Below are positions 34,433-48,654 of a stretch of DNA of 64,000 nucleotides, piece by piece; position 1 is the stretch's first letter, and each line of letters starts with the position of its first letter. The DNA comes from Corella eumyota (Eukaryota; Chordata; Ascidiacea; Phlebobranchia; Corellidae), in assembly GCA_963082875.1 (NCBI GenBank), contig OY720103.1:1054001-1118000 (forward strand), written 5' to 3'. The notes beneath the pieces are model-generated. The model had not been told where the DNA came from, did not search any database, and was given only the letters and a program-made list of their open reading frames with translations. Both the position numbers and the translations under genes were made by a program.

Positions 34433-36250
34433 AATATTACGTAATCAATATTTCTTATCTGATTTTTCATAAAAATTCTACGTATAGTTATCACCGCATG
34501 ATGGCAGCCCAGCGCTATATTGTATTCAACGTTTCACTTATTCGATAAAATAAATAATATATCAACGAATTTCGATCAAATTCTGTAAAAGGTGAAGTTT
34601 TCTGTTTAGCAAGTCAATCTTGTATTAATAAAACTTATAAATGGTCGCGTTGTTGATCTATTGTAACAAGCCTAATGTAAATACAATCGCTTGATTGACA
34701 TGTGTGCGCGCAGTTAGCTTGCTTTGTTGAGACACATTGCGATATTGTTAGATTGTAACAACCGAACCTCCGGGTCTATTTGCTTAATCTTGTTCGCAAA
34801 TTATAACTCTCCATTACCCATGTTTACTTTATAGCACTTGGTAAATACCTTTAGAGGTCTGTTTATTATTGAAGTAACGACTGTCATCAATTTAGATATA
34901 ACTCCGTAATGGATTCAAAATTTTGTAAAGATACTTTTTGGGTTGTATGCTAATTATTATCGACTCTGATAAATTATTTATTTTCCTTCTGTATTCAATT
35001 ATGATAATAATTAGGATTAAAACTGTTAAATATCTTATAATTTCAGTTAGAAACTGGATTATGTATTTTAACTAAATTACTAATTGTTAACAATTGGTTG
35101 ATATCCGATTCGGTTGGCATTAATAAATTAGCAAATTGACAAACAATTGGTAACTCCAGTTGCATTAATTCGATTTCCAAGATGTTCTTGTTATACTTAG
35201 GATTAAAACGGACATTTGTAAAGGTGTTAATTTTCCTTTACACGCTTTTAGTATAATCTTTTCCTGTCTATATACATGCATAGGAGTTAAGCTTGGCTCG
35301 GTTGGAGGACATGTCTGCAAACAACTTCTTTGTTTAAACATGCATTCGCGGTGATCTCAATTGTATTCGCTTAAATTTATTTGCGCCCCTGCTTCAGGTA
35401 AAAACACGTTTATGGAAAACAAGTCTGCCGCTGTGAATACAAACGAAAAGCAAACCAGAAAAAGTGTAAAGTGTTGAGTATATTAAGGAACAGTTGTGTC
35501 GACTTGGACATCAGTTTGAATTTGCTCAGTTCATCTCAACAACCATACAATAAGATTTAATATAAAAAGATAGATAACATATCTCATAAAGGTAATAGAA
35601 AGATTTAATTGCATAATATATTCTTTAGAAACTTGGTACCAAACAATGGTAAATACAAGTACTATTCTGAGTTACATGTTTGAATATATTGATGATTTTA
35701 TTTAATTAGTTTAGAATTTTCTTTTTTATAACAAGAAATAACATTAAGAAAGTTTAGATTTTTAAAAGTTTTAAGGTACGCAAGAGGGCGGTAAAGATAT
35801 AGAAAATCGATCGAGATTTCTCGCAATGTATTGATAGCGAAAAACAAAAGCGAGATCGGCAACTCTTACCCGGAATTGGTAATCGAGCTTTCGCAGGAGA
35901 GACATGGGTCTTACAAAAAAGGAAAAAGGGGAAATTGTTTTTATTTCTTTTGAACGAGAAAAAAACGATCTTTAGATATTTGATTTTGATTTATCCGGCT
36001 ACCAAATAGTTAAACAGTTGTCTCAAAGCGACAGTGACATCGCATTGGAATTTATCTTAGATGTCATATAGAAAGCTTTATATGGAATTATCAACAGAAA
36101 ATAAAATATAAATGTAGTCTAACGAACTTCATTTTATTTTTTAGATTTAATAATTTGTTAATAAATCAAAGTAAATAAATAAATTCGAACAAAAAAGATT
36201 AAACATCAACATCATCGTAAAGAAAGTTATATTTGTTGAAAGTTTATATA

Positions 36251-36257
36251 TTTTCAG
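36251..36257 (+). promoter_or_regulatory. Splice acceptor directly upstream of the Irx start codon
   Basis: TTTTCAG lies two bases before the ATG at 36260. It implies either a non-coding 5' exon further upstream or spliced-leader trans-splicing, which is common in Ciona. Confidence 0.5.
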
Positions 36258-36259
36258 TA

Positions 36260-39200
36260 ATGTCCCTTGCTCAATTGGGAATTAGTGCACCATCTTCACA
36301 GGTAAGACATCATCGTGTTTTTGTTAATAGATAACGTAACTTGAAACTATTAAAAACAATTTTTTTTTAAATAGAAAGGAACAATTTTTAAAGTCGAAAA
36401 TTTTATTTTTAAAGTTTCTAATCTTTGTGTTATCAATCGTAGATTCACGCATCCGTCAATCGACTTTCATCGCCGTCTTTTGCTCAACCCGCCGGCCTTA
36501 TGGACGCCCGCATGGTTGCTGCTCGCCTTCCCGGGCTTGCGATGTACGGAGCCCCGTACTCGGCACCAAATTTCCCGGGGTACTTGCCATATGGTCCCGC
36601 CGCAGCAGCTGCTGTTGCTGCCGCTGCTGACCCTTCAACAATCTACCCACCAATGGTAAGTACAAATACTTTGTTAAAATATAAGTTTTAATATATTATC
36701 AAGTTTTGATTTGATGAACTTAACATTTTTATTCAAAATGGCTGACAAGTAAGAGTTTTTGCGCTGCAAGTGAAGGATATAAATATTTAATCAACGCAAT
36801 TTGTAAATGACGATTGCTCGTTTTAATGGCATAATAAGGTTTCTAATAGTGATTTAGAAAGAATTTATATGATAACTTATTTAAAATAAAATTACGAAGT
36901 TTTAAAATAATTAACATGCGTTGTTTAACTGGTTTCGAGTAACATATTATGCACAAATCTTAAAAAAGTTTATGCATTTTAAACAAAATAATATTTTTTA
37001 ACTTAATGTGCTTAAAAACCTTATAACATTGATATAATACAAAATGTATAAATGTATTTTTTATTGTTTCAGGGTGCCGGAGAAAGTGCCGAAGTTTGGC
37101 GGGCAGGAATGAATCAAGCCACCGCCGCCGCTGCATATTACGACCCTGCTGCGATGGCCGCGCATTTTAGCTACGGGTTAGTATAAACCTTAGTTTAATA
37201 TAACACTTTGTGTATAGTTTACATACATAATTGTATATAGTATTAGTATTTTGTCTGTGTTATTAATTAAGTGTGTTGTTATAGATATGGACCGATGGGT
37301 TTTAATGATGGGGCTAGACGTAAGAATGCGACGCGAGAAACCACTTCCACATTAAAGGCTTGGTTAAATGAGCACAGAAAAAACCCTTACCCAACTAAAG
37401 GAGAAAAAATTATGCTCGCAATTATCACAAAAATGACCCTTACTCAGGTACATAGAGTAATATAAATTTTCTATACGAATATATGTATACTGAGATAAAT
37501 ATTAAAGTATTAAAATGAACGTCTTCGCCATTAAATATTATCCAAGCGTTACTTTAAGTATAGATTCAATAAATCTCGGTCTTTAAATAGAAGTTATTGA
37601 ATGAAAAGTTTAACAAAATTAAATTTTTCAGGTCTCAACCTGGTTCGCTAACGCTCGACGTCGTTTAAAGAAAGAAAACAAGATGACCTGGTCGCCACGC
37701 AACCGATGCGGCGAAGATGATGACGAAGACGACCTCCTTGACGACGGTATCCATAGCAACCACGTCAACGACCACAGCCGATCGTCCACACCCAACGAAC
37801 TTAGCAACCATCACCAAGACAACGTAAGACCAGATGTAGTGAGGTTTAACGGAGGTAGTTGTGGAGAAAGTTTGTCTGATGAGGGCCAAGACGATTCGCT
37901 TAGGAACCAAAGTGGAAGCAGCGGTCACAGCAAATTGGAAAGCGTCGATTCCGATCACAGCAAGGACTTGCCAACCTTAAACGGTAAGATAACGTGTTTA
38001 TTAGCAATATATATGTTATATAAAATAGATCATATGATCCAGAAAGCCTAGAAAGTTTGTCTTAATGGTGCTTTCCCTTAAATATCAAGGTTTCGTGTAA
38101 AGTTTTCAGTTATAAAAGGTTAACACTGTTTGTTTTTGATTTGAGTAGTTAAAAACTACCAATATAAATAAGTCCCTTGATTGATAGAATTACGTGTTGG
38201 CATTTTCAAAAAGAGAAAAACAAAACCAAAGTTAGAAATATTTAAAGTAACCGATGTAAATGTAGGTGGGATATATATATATTACATGTTTCGCATTTTC
38301 TTGTAGTTTCTTTTAAATTCAAAATGGCGACTTGATAAGATAAGGCTGTCATATTTGGACCTTGTACAGCATAAAATTTGTTTAAACAGCAACAAACAAA
38401 CCTTTGTACACTCATTAACTCTTCAATTTAATTATTCGAATACACTAAATTTAAATTCTTTGTAGCTATGAATTGCCGCCACAATAATTAAGAGATTGTA
38501 TCTTGTGTTACTTGTTGATTATCGCACGCTCTTAGCCTTGCTTTGAACCGTGCTTATAGTTCACGTACGGGTTCAATATAAGGATAGCTGGCGAATCAAC
38601 TTGCAGATGATATGTGGGATTAATGCTAATGCAATTACTAGTCGATTGAATTACGATTACCACGTTATAACATTGCCGTTTGTTTTAACAGTTGGAAGAC
38701 ATTCAGCGAACCGACATCACCAAGATAACAAGGCGCGACCTTCACATTTCGTCCGCCACAATATTCATCCATATGCAAGCCAACGTACCTCCCCAACTAC
38801 TATTACACCAACACAAGGAAGTTTACCATCACCAATACAAAGTGCTCAGCGACCCGGGATTCCATTCCCAATGCCATCACAAGGCGTTGTCGGGCACCCA
38901 ATGAACGCTCATGCTGCTGATAGTCGGTTAATGCAAGGTGGACAGTTCAACCCAGCAGCTGCTGCGTCACTGATAGCCGCTTCACGACGACATCCCTTAC
39001 CGCCTCATGTTATGGCGGCCCTTAATGAACAAGCCCAACTCCACCATTATCAACAAGCGCTACAACAGCTTCCAATGCACCAGTACATGACCAATGAACG
39101 TAAAGTTTCCTCCACAGAAAGTCCTTCTCCCAATTCTTCCCATAATCGTCCTGCGTCTTCGTCACCTAACAACGCACCCACTAAATCTCCACAAGAGTCA

Positions 39201-39872
39201 CAAGCCACGAAATCGCCAACCACTCCAACCAAGTCAAAAATTTGGTCGATTGCAGAGGTTGCCACCAGCAACGACAGCGCAAAAAGCTCAAAATCACCAG
39301 TCCTTAACAAGAGTCCACAAAACCCAGCAGACTTAAGCAAGGGATTATCACATGTGCAGTCTTGGATGGACACTATGTTACAACAAAAACTCGCGGCCGT
39401 TATGGCGGGCGCTAACGCTCACAATGGAATGGGAATGGCGGCCCAACAGATCCAACAACTTGCCTCCATGCATCCAGGCCATAATTCATTTATTCCACCA
39501 ACTGGTAATAGGACGGCTCCACAATTTCCAACTTTTCCTGAGTTGTTAGCAGCACAAGAAAGGGCAGCAGCCATGGGAATACAATCGTTTAGACATTCAG
39601 GTAAATAAGGCAAACAAAAACTAAATAAAAACTAAGTACTATTAAAATTTGACTACTTTTGGTAATGTTTTATTTGCTATAAAATGATTCTGCATTATGT
39701 GCGTTTTGACTTTGATGGACTGGTTTTTAAAGTGTTTATTTTTTCTGTAGATGCTGGTTCAATATCACCCGAAACCAATTCACCACATTTAACTCGTTCA
39801 GTCGACTCACCTGTCAGTTCCCATCATAGCGAGGTTACATCGAATCACGAGATGGAAACCGAGAAAAAGTAA
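36260..39872 (+). CDS. Irx: Iroquois-class TALE homeobox transcription factor, seven coding exons
   Basis: Exons: 36260-36301, 36443-36655, 37073-37176, 37285-37447, 37632-37983, 38692-39600, 39751-39872. Phases close to 634 residues plus stop, all GT-AG. The start MSLAQLG resembles the N-terminus of vertebrate Irx proteins. The TALE homeodomain is at about residues 130-192: [40 protein letters not shown], then across the exon 4/5 junction [19 protein letters not shown], followed by MTWSPRNR and an acidic EDDDEDD stretch, as in all Irx proteins. [13 protein letters not shown] in exon 6 is the conserved Irx motif usually read as KPKIWSLAE. The protein binds DNA (ACA-type sites) and patterns neural and epidermal territories. 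TTTTCAG just before the ATG (36251-36257) is an acceptor, so a 5' UTR exon or SL trans-splicing is likely. Ascidians have several Irx genes; I cannot say which one this is. Confidence 0.97.
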
Positions 39873-40276
39873 ACTAAAAAGTAACACATCGCTACACAGT
39901 GATAGCTGGATATGGTATTCAAGCACCACGAAGGTTGCCTACGTCGAGATATGGGGATTTAGCAAGGTTATAAAGTCGCAGTACAGACTATACAATGTAC
40001 ACACATTAATTCTGCGATTCACTTTAGCCGTTGTTTAAAATTTAAGATGTTTTTTGACAAATATCGAAAAGGTATTTTTATGTGACAGTTTTTTCCGAAT
40101 ATATTTTTTGTTGCCCAAGATCAAACTTGAATGTTTGTTAAGCGTATTACCCGCAGTGGCCCATATATACTGTTATATTTGCTAGGTATTTCAATGTTCT
40201 AATAATTATGTTTAGAAAAGTTCATGATAAAATGTGTGATTTGTTATATTTTTTATGTTGTTCACATTTTCACAAA

Positions 40277-40282
40277 AATAAA
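40277..40282 (+). terminator. Poly(A) signal of Irx
   Basis: AATAAA about 405 bases after the Irx stop codon, followed by a T/G-containing stretch (TTCTTGTAATCTTTAT) near 40305. It is the first clear signal and sets the likely 3' end of the mRNA at about 40300. Confidence 0.65.
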
Positions 40283-40300
40283 TCGCAAAAAATATTACAA

Positions 40301-43300
40301 AATTCTTGTAATCTTTATAATTCAACTAAAACAGTGTCACAAATTAGTTAAATACTTAATTCATCAACTACTATAATGACAGCATGTTTATATTAGTTAA
40401 ATTGTAGCCTAAACAACACCCGTTTAGTTCTAAAAACAAATAAGATCTATAAACCAATACTAGGGCTTTTAATTTAATTAGAAAATAAAACAAAGGCTCA
40501 ATTAGCTATTATTAAACACATTGACTCGTCATTATTTACAGACAATGGCCGCATTTTATAAACAATCGCATTGGGTCGATAACAAAACCATTGTCAATGC
40601 ATTGTTGTTGTGTTTATCAACAATGAGCTTTGGAAGTTCAAAGAAAAAAAACATTTTTGCTACTTTTTATTGCAAATTATCTAATGCAATGGCACAAAGT
40701 CTTACATTTAGTTTTAAATGTGGTAACTTTGACTAGACATGGGCAATTGGCCCTTGTAGTATTGTCCAGAATATTTATAAAAAATAATACAGAATTGTAA
40801 CAATTTAATTTAAAAATAGATTTAATTAATTGCCCTATTACTTTGCCTGTATTGTCGGTATAGAACATTGGCTAGTACTTGTCCATTATATTGTTATTGC
40901 ATAAATATAAAAAAGGTCAATTTTGCTTTAAATCATCAGATATAATATTAAACACATGATTTATGTAATAAAATATTCATAGTCGATCTTATGACTAATT
41001 TATTCTCTACAAATGTCAAACACGTAAAAATGTACTTACAATCTGGAAAGATCCATCATAACATCTAGGCTAAATATTTAAAAATTTTAAACATTTTGCT
41101 AAGTTGCTGTCCTGATGCTTTTGTGGAATGCCGGCCTCGCTTAAAGCACGTCTCGCGTATTTGTATGTTGAAGGGAAGCCTTGCAAAACTGAAGTAAAAA
41201 ACCGGTGTATGTTGGATAAATGAACGCTCTAATAAAAGCACCAAAAGTAAACAAAAAGTGGACAAGTTGAGAAGGCAAGAACTACTACTGAATTTTAAGT
41301 AAAAGGTTAGTTTTGTTAATAATGTTTTTTTGTGTAAAGTTTTGTAGAAATATCTTAAAGTTTCTTAGGGTTTAATTTTGTTTACGGTGCGTTTATATAA
41401 GGCAAGCTGACGCCATTTTAAACTGTTCTCTATGACGCCGTTACAAATGCATTTTCATTGCGTGGCAGTATATCATTCAATTCCAGCTAATAACTGGATT
41501 AAGAATCGCGTTAAAAATTCGCCGTAAAGTGAAATCGGATTTAAATCATTATGCTCGCATTGAGCGTAACGGTGAATGTATTTTAGGAATATCAGATTGA
41601 GTATTGATACGAGTATTGCTTCATTAATTATGCATGTCGCCCGAGCATAACTATACCACTATCTTATCGAGGGGATTTCGACGAGCGGTATACACTTTGA
41701 AGCGTTATGACTAACCTAAATAACGTATCGCCATCTTAATTGACGATATGCCATTAAAGGGGTCAATCCGGAAATGTTAAATGCTTTAAATTAAGAAATA
41801 ATTTAAATGTTGTTGTAGCTGATGTAACATATTGTCTACACGGTTGTGATTTTAATCGATATATGCTATGTAGAAATAACCATAGAATATATATTTGAAG
41901 TAATTAAAAAATGTCGTAAATCGGTAAAAATTTTCTATAAAACTAAATTTAGCTTTTAAGTATTTTTTTATATTAAAATTGTATTTTAAAGATTTATCAA
42001 GGTAGGTCTTAGGAAACCTCTCACCGCAGCTTCTGTAAATGAACAGAATCGTCGCGTTTTTTCGTGTGATACCCTGCAATCTAAATTGATTATACATATG
42101 TCATTATACCACGCATTCGTACCATTTTCTCACGAGGAAATTGAATACTTTCACCCATGTCTGTTTGCTTGTGTGTCAATTTATATACTGGCCAGGTGCA
42201 AATTGCAGTGGGATAATAGAATTTGCCATCAAATCACGTCAAACATGCTCATTTATTAGTATACAAGTTTGCCGATTTTCCTGCCTAATATTGGGTTTAG
42301 TTAAGACGGGATCAGGCAAAATACGGGGTGTGCAAATCCCGTGTATGGCGTTCCATCTTTACGTAGATTGAATTACATTCAGTCGGGTCTTTATTAGCCT
42401 TAAAATCGACGCTTTGTAGAGCGAGATGCGTGTATGTAAAGACATAGGAACCTTATTCGAGGGGAGGCTTCGACAATGCTGCGCACACGACCCTTAACTA
42501 TACAAAATTTAATTCAACTTTAACCATAATATATACTAACAAGAAATAACTTTATATTTGAATAGAACTGGTGTTGTTTATTTGTATAGGCGCCTATGCT
42601 TGTTTTCTATAGCGCTAAAAAACGAATATCAATTTGCGTTGTTGAATGAAAAGATTTCTTGTCAATTTATCCGGTAATTTTCGTTGGCTAAGTCAGTCTA
42701 AACCCCTCATCAAAGCGATTGTGTTAGTTACTGTTTCGTTATTGCTCAGTACATAAAAAAACAACAAGCTAAACCAAAGGTAATCATTTATGCCATCTCG
42801 TACGAGATTTTCCCATGAAATATCGAATTTTAATTGAATAACACCTTTATCGGGCGCATCTAATTAGATAACTTTATGTTGTACAGAATTTTGGGTTCTT
42901 AACTTTAAATATTTTTGTGTTTTTATTAACGAGGTAGTTGTGTATCTTATATAATAATTGTGCACTTTGCACCTTTAGGAGCATTTCTTGTTACTAAGCA
43001 TTTAAAAAATTTACATCTACGTAACATCGAGATAAAGTTGTTGTTATTATAATCTAATAACCAACCCCACAACACATGCTTTCCTTGTATAATGGCGGGT
43101 TTTTGGTGGCATTTGTTTATTTGTTCAGCAGGATGACGTCAGTCGGCAATTCGTTGCATATTTGTTAGGTTTAGATTGCGACGTGCGATAAGTTGGTGCG
43201 AAACCTCTCTAATCAATTTTCCGGCAAAGTTAAAATTCCAGGTGTTGACGCGCTTCGAAAACGCCCAGAACTCCGCGATGTCCATTCGCTATAGTAAACA

Positions 43301-46300
43301 ATTGAGTTTGTTGTGCTAATTGTGACGTAACAAAGCTGCATGAGCGGATGTGTAGCGCTTCTCGCTATTTTTCATTGTTTAAACCGCGATGGATTGTTGA
43401 CACTTGTTGAGACACATTAGTAGAGTTAATAAGTCATGTAGGAACGCCCAAAAACTTGGGAAAAACAATAAAATTTTTGTGTTTAAGTTTACTTAAAAAA
43501 TAATCAATATTTTAAAAATAGGGCTTAACATCCATCAAAACCCTATTTTAATTATAACAAAAGGCATCCAACCAACGATATTGAAACAATGTTTAAAAAC
43601 AACGTGCGCAGTTGTTTACATTTTTTCTTGACCGCAGCATGTGTCTATTAATTCGATTGTCCAATAAATAAAGAAATCATCAACAGCGCGGTAAGACAAA
43701 CAATAACGCGATATCACACGAACACCTGCTTTTCCGTTAATTCTCGATCTATTTAAGGACGTGATTTGTAGCTATTTAGCCTTCAAATATCGCCCAGGTT
43801 TACGTTGTACTCTCGATAAAAGTTTAAGCCAGGATTTGTCTTAACGAACACGTGTTTTACCGTGGCTAAGAATGATGTGGCTCGCGATGCGTTCTCAGAT
43901 AAGCGCTCGGTAAGATTAAGTCGTTTACCTAACAGTACCAAACAAATGTTACTTGTAAGTTCGTGTTTAAGGCGCTACAAACAAAGTGTCGTTGCCGATG
44001 GCTTATTAAAGCCACTACTAGTCGGAAACCGACGGTGAGGATCGTCATCAAAAACTTCCTCGTTTAGAGCGGGGAACTGAACAGACGTCTGTGAGGATGC
44101 GAAGGCGTGAAACCGTCATGTAACTCGCGACTACAACGCGTAAACATGTTGAGAAAGCGAATACGATTAGCGCGGATTAAGACCAATACATTACGTGTAT
44201 ACCGCCCACATTTAAAGATCTGATGTTAGGTTGACCTTTCTTTACCCTTGTCTCTAAGCCTACGTCATGCATGTGACGTCACTGGGACATCTGTTTTTTC
44301 ACTCTTTGAATGCGACTTTGGTTATGTTACTAAATGTGTATAAACAGATTCATTAACATGTTATTTATATATAATTGACCGCTTCTGATCCCTGCATTGA
44401 CCATGACTGACTCAATTATGAGTTTGTTTTAAATAAAGATTTACTTAAATAGTTAAATATATTTGTTTCTTTATATTTTTACACTTGAGAAGTAAGTATT
44501 ATATTTAATTTTTTACTAAGAAACAGGTTTTTTAAGTCATTTTTAATTGTATTTTAAAACCATGTGCGAATATTTAAATGCAGGAATAGATTGTTTTTTA
44601 CCTCATGATTAGATCGATTGTTTGCTTATACAACTCATGTAACAACAGGGGCGTTACCATTTCAAATTTCGCGAGTCCCAATTAGATGCAAAGATCTTAT
44701 TAGCATGTTGCAATTATGAGATTCTTAATCCTCGAACACTCATAAACTTTCAATAAATTGCATCGTAATCAGGTAATCAAACGCATTAGTATATTTGTTT
44801 TCACGACACACATACAACGCAATTCCTTGTTGATACGAACACCTGTTTTTTAATTAAGTTTTTAATCTGATTACGACGCTCAAATATGTATCTAAATGCG
44901 TCGTAACGCCTCCGCATCTTGTATATAACACTCATTTATCTGTTTTTCTAGTTAAAAACAGACAGGATACAACAATACATTGTAATTGATGACTTTTAAT
45001 TATCTGGGTTCGTTGAACTTTACACCCGAGCCCAGGTTTAACTTAGCCGTTTAAACCGACTTGCTTGTACAGCGTGTTGTGCTGTTATCAACCACATATT
45101 TCAGCAGTTAATAAGATTGTGTATTAAAACTTACACTACCTAAGATATCGTGTTTACGAAACATGAGAATATGTTGAGCAACACGATAAATCTTGCACCT
45201 GTTTGTAATTAATTCATTTATTTGTATCTTAAGTTGTCACATCGGCCACTTAAAATCAGACGGATTAGAAACGACATAAGCCTGTAGCTTGCACGTAAAT
45301 ATTTACACTGCATGCGCTACTTACAGGTGCTAAGATGTTTGGTTTTGTACAGGCTAAGGATGTAATCTTGTTACAATTAGTTTTAGACGATAAGCTGATC
45401 GATATAGTGATGGACTCTCAGTTATGCGAATTCCTTGTAAAGCCAAACACTCTGAAAATGTAATCCCATATGTTATTTCTTAAGTAAAAAAAAGTCTTTT
45501 GAAAACACATTTGCGTTTGATCAAATGTATTAATCTCCTACATAATATTAAAAGTTTTGTCTTGTAAAGATTGTTATTTCAGACAATGTTGAGTGATAAC
45601 CAATACAATTAAAGATTTTGTTCGTCAGGGTTTATTTAGTCTTTCGCAAATCCGGACAAAACTCTTCATAAATCAATTTAACACCTTAACTTCTTCCGTG
45701 ACGATTAACCTCCATCTACAACGTAATGTTTGACACGCCTGTGTCAACTAATTGACCGATGGACCTTCGACCTTACTTGCAATCCATCTATTTGGCTGCA
45801 TAAGAGTCAAAATGTGAAGTTTTTACTGGCTACTTGTAATACTTTAAAAAATAGTTTATTCCTTATTTATTATTAATAGAACATTTTGATTTTGGTGGTT
45901 TGTTTTAGATGGTAAAAGTTGAACAAATTAGTTGATAAAATCTTGTTTAAAATCATATCTTTAGAGTATTTATCAATTGGTCTTTGGGTATTTGCATATA
46001 CATCTTTCGGATATAGACATCTCCATAAATAGTCAGAAGATTATTTCGTTTAAAGAGGTTTCAGTTCGTCTTGGTTTGAGTAACAGAAGCGTTTATGATG
46101 CAACAACCAATTGATTGTTATCACCGACAAGCGAAAACAAAGAGAGATAAATCGTTGCAAGAAAAAAGTTTGTATAACTACATTGTAAAAGCTATTAAAA
46201 CAAGGCTGATATATTAGTTTATGGTCGCAGTGCGGTGTTAGATCACAGATCTAATTGGCGGCCGGTTGCCTTATAATTGTCGCCCACGGGCCCGTGATTT

Positions 46301-48654
46301 CTCCGAGAAAAGGGAAGCCTAAATGAGCTATAGCAAGGTGGCCTATATAGGCTGTTGGTCTGACTTATGATCTTGCTTATCTTTTGTTTAATCGGAAAAC
46401 TTGATCAACGATCTATTGGTGTTATGCTTGGCGACAAATCCTAATCCTTTATTTACACGAGGTGTCAGAATATAATTGTTAAGCTCTTGTACAATAAACT
46501 TTGGTGGATAATGTAAATATAACTAAACATAACCGCTTGCCGAATGTTACTGTCAAGTATAATTAGGAAGATCCGTTTTATCTTAATACGATTAGAAGAA
46601 AGATTTTGCCAAGTGGTTTAAAATGTTTTGCACAAATATTTTTGGTCATGTTTTAAAAAGTAAAAAACATTGAAATACCTGGAAGTATTTTGAACAAAAA
46701 ATCGCACGTTTTCCCAAACAACGACGACGTCATCCTATCGTTAGATCCATCTATATACAGCCATATTTGTGACATTTATGACTTGTAATACGTAATCTTT
46801 GTTGCTACTTATTACCGAAGTTAACAGCTCTAATGATCGTTCATTTTCGGCCGTCTATTGTGATCAGCAATTAGCCGATTACGGCTCGTCAAACAAAATG
46901 TAGATTTACGACTTTTCATAGCTTCGGTCCGCCTTTTTCCCATTGAAACTTATTCAATAAGATCATTACTTTACAACCAGTGTTGCTTGTTTTATTACCC
47001 TATCTATACAACTAAACAGATAATAAATACAGTACACCCTAGCTCGATAATTGTCAGGTGAACCGAAATGCTTGTGTCAGTTTAAAGTTGTCATAATTTT
47101 ATTACCCAACTTTACAAGGTACTTAACATGAAAAACAACATAATTTATGCACCCGACAATTAATATGATTTATATAATTAATAATTTGTTTTTAAATTTT
47201 AACTTATACTTTCTTAAATATGGTGTTTTAGACATTTTATGAACCCTATATTTGGTATGTTTTGGGAGTCCAAATTTGGATTAAAATAATTAAATAACTA
47301 CTCCAAGAACGTAATTTGAAATCTCTTGTTTTGGGAGTTAGTTGTTTTGAACCAAAATATTCAAATGAGTCACGTGTATAAAATTTTATATCATTTTTTT
47401 AATTCAACATTTTTTTTAAATAACCCTTTAACAGCGAAAGTCACCTTAACTAAAATTACTTGAAAATTTTTTTAAATTTTGGTTATAAAATGTGATAATC
47501 TTGTAATATGAGACCCAATAAACTGCTAATCTATCTTGGGTCGGTCAAGTTTCATTTTGGGTTTCGATTCTTTATGAGCGAAATATATATAAAATTTTAC
47601 AAGCAAAAATATCATTTAAATTTACGACGTCCTGATCCCGTGGTTTAAGATGGTAATTGGTGCCAAAATTTAGACCCATATCAAGTTAATATGCCATTCA
47701 CTTGGGCCATAAAAGTGGGTTGTATTATATTAACAATCTTGCATAGGACTTTGTCATCGATACGGTATGCCTGAAATAATTGTAAAGCTATCAATCAAAT
47801 GAGTTAAACACCTATAGAATGGAAAAACAGTTGCCTTTTAATTTGGCCAATTTTCTGATCCGGTTTCGCCTAATTCTAATCGGATTTCGGGTCGTACAAT
47901 TAAAGACATTTCAAACCTAATTACGACACAACTACTAAGGTTAAAAATACAAATATTTTAACGCGTTTTGTGACGTCATTAGTGCATCAATTTTCGAAGT
48001 TATGACGCTTACAATAACATGCTACAACAAATTATGTGACTTTGTTTCGTAAACATTTCAAGATAGCGATCTCGTTGCAAGTCTTTGTTTGTTTGTATTT
48101 GATTTAAATGGAAAATTAAGCATGAAGGACACAAGAGGTTATATACACTCTTAAAGCAAGACACGCTTTATATTACGTGCTAGAGTGTTAGTTTCAATTA
48201 CGTATTACAATACTTAGAACTATTTAATTGTCAAATTGTTTGGGTACACTTGCACATTGTACTGCGGGGTGTAAATAGAACTATTGTTGTCATTGGTGTG
48301 GCCAGGTACTCTATTTGTAACAACACATACATGAAAACTTAATGTTCGGTAAATATATTAATTAGTGATTACAAATGAAAACTTAGGTCTTTTGTTCAAG
48401 AGTAAAGTCCATCAAAACAACGGTTTATTACACTTATGTGCAAACGTCTGTTAGTATATTGGTTATAATACCGCACGTGGGTTGAAGTATAAAGTATTTG
48501 AGGTTTGATTGCAACTATATCATTTTAACAAACAAAGAGAACTTTGATTGACATGTTGAATCCTGTTGTTATATTTACTGTAACTATTTAAATGTAATCA
48601 ATATTTTAATGTATAGTTGTGATTATATTATGCAAATTAAAAAAATATATATAT
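40301..48654. other. Non-coding region 3' of Irx, part 1
   Basis: No exon can be supported; small open frames (40521-40736, 41065-41265, 41852-42371) have no recognisable domain. Sequence alternates between AT-rich stretches and less AT-rich segments with CG dinucleotides (about 43.1-44.3 kb, 46.2-46.4 kb). Perfect or near-perfect short palindromes occur at 44081-44092 and 46238-46296. The stretch 45156-45306 is homologous, inverted, to 48655-48996. Confidence 0.6.
45156..45306. repeat. Left copy of a diverged inverted duplication (empty site)
   Basis: About 150 bases matching the reverse complement of 48996-48655, with shared words such as GAATATGTT, GCAACACGATA, ATCTTGCAC, AATTAATTCATTTATTTGTA, CTTAAGTTGTCACATC and AATCAGACGGATTAGAAACG. 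This copy is continuous across the point (45206/45207) where the right copy is interrupted by a 185-base element. Confidence 0.8.

Larger units (their letters stand above)
30242..36259. other. Intergenic between caspase and Irx (divergent promoters)
   Basis: About 6 kb without a supportable exon; short open frames here (for example 31356-31631, 33440-33888) show no domain, and their codon use looks random. The left end must hold the caspase promoter, the right end the Irx promoter and possibly a 5' UTR exon. From about 33.0 kb onward the sequence is less AT-rich and has CG dinucleotides, which would suit cis-regulatory DNA. A hairpin at 32886-32969 and a perfect palindrome at 34409-34432 are listed separately. 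Confidence 0.6.

Noticed and set aside
37665-37958. Minus-strand frame rich in Val
   Set aside because: Antisense of Irx exon 5, which is well supported by the homeodomain and splice phases.
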